Below, piece by piece: positions 59,935 through 64,000 of a stretch of DNA of 64,000 nt. A program made the translations under genes and the position numbers. The DNA comes from Winogradskyella marincola. GTDB lineage: Bacteria > Bacteroidota > Bacteroidia > Flavobacteriales > Flavobacteriaceae. Below the pieces are notes generated by a model. That model did no database searches and had not been told where the DNA came from. It was given only the letters and a program-made list of their open reading frames with translations. The stretch covers positions 437,466 through 501,465 of the forward strand of contig NZ_JARSBN010000003.1 in assembly GCF_029624125.1 (NCBI RefSeq), given 5' to 3'. Each line of letters opens with the position of its first letter. Within the stretch, counting starts at the first letter, position 1.

Positions 59935-61989
59935 TTATCCTTCTAGCTTTTTTAAGTAATAGTTATAAGTATCGAACTGAGCTCTAACTTTTTGCTCATT
60001 ATTTCTACGATACATATTATCTTGTGTTTCGTTGATATGACGAGCTTTTACATTATCATTCCAACAAATATCGAATAAATCTTGTAATTCTTGCTTCATA
60101 TCTTCATCATAAATTGGGCAGCTTACCTCTACTCTATGTTCTATGTTTCTGGTCATCCAATCTGCTGAAGATATATACACTAATGGATTATCATTGTTAG
60201 AGAATACATACAGACGTGTATGTTCTAAGAACTTATCTACTATACTAATAATTTCTATGTTTTCACTCATGCCTTCTACACCAGGAACCAAACAACACAA
60301 GCCTCTAACAATCATCTGTATTTTAACACCTGCTCTACTCGCTTCATATAATTTGTCTACCATTTTATAACTGCTTATACTATTCATCTTTAGCTTTATA
60401 TAAGCATTTTTACCATTTTTGGCATTTTCAATCTCTTTGTCTATCAAGGAGAATAATTTTGTCTTAGTGTAATGCGGAGATGCTATAATGTGTTTGTATC
60501 TATTAACGATGTAATTAACTTCTAAGAAATTAAATACTTTATTAATGTCTTTAAGAATCTTTGAATTGGCTGTAAGAAGCGTAAAATCTGTATAAAATTT
60601 GGCTGTAGACTCATTAAAATTACCTGTACTTATAAATCCGTAACGCTTTAGCTTGTTATTTTCTTCGCGCTCAATAACACACATCTTACTGTGTACTTTT
60701 AGTCCTGGCACACCAAATAACATATTAACTCCTGCATCTTGCATTTGTTCTGCATAATTAATGTTCGCCTCTTCGTCAAAACGTGCTCTAAGCTCTATTG
60801 ATACAGTAACATATTTACCATTTTTTGCCGCATTTATAAGAGAACTTGCTACATGCGATATCTGTGCCAACCTGTAAATTGTAATCTTTATAGTTCTTAC
60901 TTTAGGGTCTAAGGCTGCTTCTCTTAAAAACTTTACAACATAAGAAAACGTATGGTATGGTGTGTATACCAAATAATCTTTCTCTGCTATTGTTGTAAAT
61001 ATACTTTCTTGTAAACTTAGTCCCTTAACAGGTAAAGGTTTTATTCTATCATAGAGTAAATCTGTTCTTCCTAAACTAGGGAAATCCATGTAATCTCTAC
61101 GGTTATGGTAGCGACCACCAGGAATAATACTGTCCTTAGAGTCTATTTCCATTCGCTCTAGTAAAAAGCTTAATGTGTCTGGCTCTATATTTTTATCATG
61201 TACAAATCTTACAGGATCACCACTTTGCCTGCCTTTGACACTTCTGGATAATTTATCTACAAAACTCTTACTTAAGTCACTATCAAAATCTAATTCTCCA
61301 TCTCGAGTAATTTTTATCATGTGAGATGAAATAGAATCGTACTTAAAAATATTAAAGATTTCATCTAGACAATATCTAATAACATCATCTACCATTATAA
61401 TGTAATTAGCATCACCTCTATTTGGTAACACTATAAAACGTTCCATACTTTTTGAAATCTCAATAAGTGCATATTGATCTTTTCCTCCAGAGTTAGACAT
61501 TTTTATGGTTAAATACCCTGCGCTATCTTTTAATTCTGGTAACGCTATATCTTCGTCTAACATCATTACAACCAAAGCAGGACTTATTTCTTGGTAGAAA
61601 TAATTTTTGATAAAGTCATGATGATCTCCTTCTATTTCAGTTTCATTGATAATGAAAATATTTTCGCTCTCTAACTCCTGTTCAATCTTATTAAGTATCT
61701 CTACGCTTTCTCTTTGTTGCTCAATAACAACCTGTGTTATTTCTTCTAGCAACTCGCCTGCCTTAATACCTCCAAGTTCGCTTTTACCACCTTTACCTGC
61801 ATCGTAAATTCGTTTTACAGTTGCATATCGTACTTTAAAAAACTCATCTAAGTTATTAGAAAAAATACCTAAAAAACGTAAGCGCTCAATTAAAGGTACT
61901 GTTTCATCAGCAGCTTCTTGAAGCACTCTGGCATTAAACTGCAACCAACTTAATTCTCTATTTATGTATGTGTTCTTATATTTTGTCAT
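59935..61989 (-). CDS. ppk1: Polyphosphate kinase 1
   Basis: The 684-residue enzyme polymerises the gamma phosphate of ATP into polyphosphate. The N domain has 'YINRELSWLQFNARVLQEA' and 'RLRFLGIFSNNLDEFFKVR'. The catalytic phospholipase-D-like pair includes 'GVPGLKVHSKMCVIEREEN', with the autophosphorylated His, and 'FISTGNFNESTAKFYTDFTL'. The C-terminal 'NIEHRVEVSCPIYDEDM' is conserved. It sits in an operon with sixA (4-bp overlap) and ppx. Confidence 0.96.
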   Translation of the reverse strand: MTKYKNTYINRELSWLQFNARVLQEAADETVPLIERLRFLGIFSNNLDEFFKVRYATVKRIYDAGKGGKSELGGIKAGELLEEITQVVIEQQRESVEILNKIEQELESENIFIINETEIEGDHHDFIKNYFYQEISPALVVMMLDEDIALPELKDSAGYLTIKMSNSGGKDQYALIEISKSMERFIVLPNRGDANYIIMVDDVIRYCLDEIFNIFKYDSISSHMIKITRDGELDFDSDLSKSFVDKLSRSVKGRQSGDPVRFVHDKNIEPDTLSFLLERMEIDSKDSIIPGGRYHNRRDYMDFPSLGRTDLLYDRIKPLPVKGLSLQESIFTTIAEKDYLVYTPYHTFSYVVKFLREAALDPKVRTIKITIYRLAQISHVASSLINAAKNGKYVTVSIELRARFDEEANINYAEQMQDAGVNMLFGVPGLKVHSKMCVIEREENNKLKRYGFISTGNFNESTAKFYTDFTLLTANSKILKDINKVFNFLEVNYIVNRYKHIIASPHYTKTKLFSLIDKEIENAKNGKNAYIKLKMNSISSYKMVDKLYEASRAGVKIQMIVRGLCCLVPGVEGMSENIEIISIVDKFLEHTRLYVFSNNDNPLVYISSADWMTRNIEHRVEVSCPIYDEDMKQELQDLFDICWNDNVKARHINETQDNMYRRNNEQKVRAQFDTYNYYLKKLEG

Positions 61990-62474
61990 GCTTTTAATTC
62001 CTTTGGAATAATTATGAGTTCTGTGGTTCCTTTTTTAAAATCTTTCCAATCAGAAATATCAAAATTAAGCTTAATAAGTCCACTTGTAGGAAGATTATCT
62101 ATAAATTTATCACCAAATATATTAGCTATTGATGTAAAAGCATGGTTGTGACCAAATATCATAACCAAATTATAATTATTGGGTAATCTTTTAATAAAGT
62201 TTACCACATTTTCACCTCCAAAATCATACAATTCTTCTTTAACACTTACAGAATCTTCTGACAAGTTAAAAACATCAAGAAATATCTTACAAGTAGAAAA
62301 GGCTCTTACAGCAGGACTAGAATATATGTAATCTGGTAGCTCATGGTTGTCAATAAACTGATTAGCAACTAGTTTTGCATCGCTAATTCCTCTTGTTTTT
62401 AAAGGTCTTAGGGCATCTGAAAGGTCAAATTCCCATGACGATTTTCCGTGTCTTACAAGTATAATTGATTTCAT
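61986..62474 (-). CDS. sixA: SixA-like histidine phosphatase
   Basis: The 162-residue phosphohistidine phosphatase begins 'MKSIILVRHGKSSWEF', with the RHG catalytic triad at 8-10 (nucleophile His9). 'YIYSSPAVRAFSTCKIF' and 'VMIFGHNHAFTSIAN' complete the branch 1 active site. SixA removes phosphate from His-containing phosphotransfer domains. In this operon it may act on phosphohistidine of Ppk1 or related proteins (inference). The coding end overlaps the ppk1 start by four bases. Confidence 0.87.
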   Translation of the reverse strand: MKSIILVRHGKSSWEFDLSDALRPLKTRGISDAKLVANQFIDNHELPDYIYSSPAVRAFSTCKIFLDVFNLSEDSVSVKEELYDFGGENVVNFIKRLPNNYNLVMIFGHNHAFTSIANIFGDKFIDNLPTSGLIKLNFDISDWKDFKKGTTELIIIPKELKA

Positions 62475-62785
62475 TGTATTTCGATTAAGTGCGTTTTTTT
62501 TCGATAAAATGTTGCATATCTCCGTTTTAACGACTATTTTGGCGCTTTAACTCTAATGTTTGTATAAGATTGTGTTTATGAGTTCTTTTGTTTGTAAAAT
62601 TAATGTATGTGACCCCAAATCAAAAAAATTAATCCATTTTGTTATATCACCTATATTAATTAATACTTCCCTCTATAATACATAATTAATACATATTAAG
62701 TTAAAATATTTTTTAAATATAATGACTTAAGAAATTTGTTAGTTGATAACACTGAAGTTATTAACTGGTACTAAAACTAAATACT
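62475..62785. other. 311-bp divergent intergenic region
   Basis: This AT-rich stretch between sixA (leftward) and the small secreted protein (rightward) should contain both promoters. No exact TAnnTTTG element was found on either strand. TTAAGT (62697-62702) and ACTTAA (62725-62730) flank an AT-only inner stretch. No RNA gene or reading frame was recognised. Confidence 0.4.
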
Positions 62786-63274
62786 ATGAGTTCGTATAAT
62801 AAGAGAATATCATTTTATCTTATTCTAACATTTTCGCTCTTGTTCAATATATCTGCACAAGAGAATGACATTAAGTTGTTTGATGAAGACACTACTATTG
62901 AAAAGAAGGTTTCTACAAACGACATAGATATTCTAAACAAATACGTTTATAGCAACATTGCGTCTGCTTATAAGCTTAGTTCTTCTAACCAAACGCCAAT
63001 ATCTAAAGATACTAAGCGTTTATATGTTGATTTAGAAAATCTAAAAACTATAAATTCTGAAAAATCTAATTCTATTGAGGTTGTTATCATTAAACTTTTA
63101 AATGAGAATGATCTTACCCAATCAATCCAATTAGATTTTACAACAAATTTTCCTAATCTAAAATGTGTATATATAAGCTGTGAAGTAAAATCAAGTTTAC
63201 TAGAAATGAAAAAAGCCATCCAAAAACCAAAGCAAAGCATAAAAACATATTTAGGTTTTAATTTACCTGAGTAA
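62786..63274 (+). CDS. Small secreted protein upstream of an adhesin
   Basis: The 162-residue protein has a signal peptide ('RISFYLILTFSLLFNISAQ') and a mature, polar alpha/beta domain ('DLENLKTINSEKSNSIEVVI', 'FPNLKCVYISCEVKSSLLEM') ending in 'FNLPE'. Two Cys residues sit close together. No family is recognised. It lies 37 bp before the second SprB-like adhesin and is probably co-transcribed with it, so it may help that protein's export or function (inference). Confidence 0.75.
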   Translation: MSSYNKRISFYLILTFSLLFNISAQENDIKLFDEDTTIEKKVSTNDIDILNKYVYSNIASAYKLSSSNQTPISKDTKRLYVDLENLKTINSEKSNSIEVVIIKLLNENDLTQSIQLDFTTNFPNLKCVYISCEVKSSLLEMKKAIQKPKQSIKTYLGFNLPE

Positions 63275-63311
63275 GTTGTATATGACTTTAGTTAATTCTT
63301 TATGTAATAAT

Positions 63312-64000
63312 ATGATGAAGAACTACTTTACCCCAATTCTAAAATCTACTGTTCTACTCACTATCCTAATTCTTTCTTCGGTTAGTGCCTACGGTCAGTT
63401 AAGAGTTCCTTTTACGCAAAGAACATCACAGTATACTCCTAATAAAGTAATCTATAATGTTAAAGGGGATTTTACAATGATTGGTAACTCCAATCTAACA
63501 TTACAAAATTATGGCACAAACACCAATAACAGTAACAACTCAATGGTGTTTATAGATGAAGATAATGATCAAAACACTTCAAACTCATCCTCTGCAACCT
63601 TAAGTTTTTCTACAGAAAATGGTGCAAATCCGGAGTGTTCTAATATTATATATGCTGGTCTTTACTGGACTGGTAGAGGTAGCTCTAGTTTAACTGAACA
63701 ACAAATGAGAACAGTTAAATTTAAAGGACCAAATGACACAAATTACTCCACACTTACTGCAACTACTAGCAATATAAGATATCCTGGTGACAACAATATG
63801 TACGCTGGCTACATTGAAGTAACTGACAAAGTTAGAAACAATGGTATAGGCGAATATTATGTAGCTGATATTGCTATTTCAGAAGGAAATGGTGGTACTA
63901 CTGGTTATTATGGTGGTTGGGGAATGATCGTTGTATACGAAAACTCTAAAATGAACTGGAGAGATGTTACCATTTTTGATGGATATGCTTATGTACAAGG
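63312..64000 (+). CDS. N-terminal part of a second SprB-like adhesin (3' end outside window)
   Basis: An open frame of about 230 residues runs off the right edge; ATG codons at 63312 and 63315 are both possible starts. The signal peptide is 'LKSTVLLTILILSSVSAYGQ'. The following domain is paralogous to residues 26-230 of the adhesin at 1241. Shared blocks are the P-F-T-x-R opening, 'KGDFTMIGN', 'NIIYAGLYW', 'FKGPND', 'GGWGMIVVYEN' and 'IFDGYAY'. By that likeness it is predicted to be a large T9SS-exported adhesin, but repeats and sorting tail lie outside the window. Confidence 0.85.
   Translation, partial: MMKNYFTPILKSTVLLTILILSSVSAYGQLRVPFTQRTSQYTPNKVIYNVKGDFTMIGNSNLTLQNYGTNTNNSNNSMVFIDEDNDQNTSNSSSATLSFSTENGANPECSNIIYAGLYWTGRGSSSLTEQQMRTVKFKGPNDTNYSTLTATTSNIRYPGDNNMYAGYIEVTDKVRNNGIGEYYVADIAISEGNGGTTGYYGGWGMIVVYENSKMNWRDVTIFDGYAYVQ

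Noticed and set aside
1-64000. tRNA genes, rRNA genes, CRISPR arrays, insertion sequences, prophage
   Set aside because: I looked through the intergenic stretches on both strands and saw no cloverleaf with a CCA/TTC-arm pattern, no regular spacer array, and no transposase, integrase or phage structural gene.

Overview
The window is an AT-rich piece of a Bacteroidota chromosome, most likely a marine, gliding member of the Flavobacteriaceae (Winogradskyella/Psychroserpens/Olleya-like; genus is inference). The grounds are type IX secretion (T9SS) cargo with type A and type B sorting tails, SprB-repeat adhesins paired with PorP/SprF proteins, a fused 2-oxoacid dehydrogenase E1, a flavobacterial DnaX without zinc cysteines, near absence of Shine-Dalgarno sites, several TTG starts, and a TAnnTTTG -7 promoter element ahead of many genes.

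Layout. 1-10.5 kb is a surface-adhesin locus: the tail of a coiled-coil protein, a 2740-residue adhesin with about 22 SprB repeats and a PorP/SprF partner. The right edge (62.8-64 kb) opens a second adhesin whose N-terminal domain is paralogous to the first. 10.6-15.5 kb: DUF1853 protein, RluE, a secreted protein, an SF2 helicase, a lone ExbD and a 3D-domain lipoprotein. 15.5-15.85 kb: a short transcription-unit-like stretch with three micro-ORFs and a strong terminator. 15.9-20.3 kb: secreted trypsin-like protease and fused branched-chain E1. 20.5-24.5 kb: overlapping operon (2OG-Fe(II) oxygenase, SUI1, DUF1835, nucleoside phosphorylase), then a periplasmic-binding-fold protein without signal peptide. 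24.7-28.3 kb: tiny membrane protein, ung, mutS2, DCC thioredoxin-like protein. 28.3-28.8 kb is an intergenic stretch with a possible RNA pseudoknot.

28.8-35.5 kb is a seven-gene leftward run: aroC, a dicarboxylate/amino-acid symporter, an ATP-grasp ligase, a sulfurtransferase, a TerB-like protein, an N-formylglutamate-amidohydrolase-like protein and a QEGLA-motif metallopeptidase-like protein. The ligase plus two hydrolases looks like a make-and-cut system for an unknown amide or small peptide, and is the best candidate here for undescribed biochemistry. 35.7-46.3 kb is mostly housekeeping (LpxH-like phosphatase, FAD/Fe-S oxidoreductase, OMP, gcvT, pterin dehydratase, YebC, acyltransferase, propeller lipoprotein). 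46.4-50.1 kb is a leftward envelope cluster (kdsB, HAD, CAT-like acetyltransferase, kdnB-like dehydrogenase, PlsC-like acyltransferase) that hints at 8-amino-Kdo lipid A.

50.1-62.5 kb: RecD-like helicase, a membrane protein, DUF3822-rsmD, the RNase P RNA gene (leftward, 53.8-54.1 kb), dnaX, a lipoprotein, miaE, a T9SS cargo protein, an OMP, and the polyphosphate operon sixA-ppk1-ppx. No tRNA, rRNA, CRISPR array, insertion sequence or prophage gene was seen. All calls were made by reading the sequence; no database search was run.
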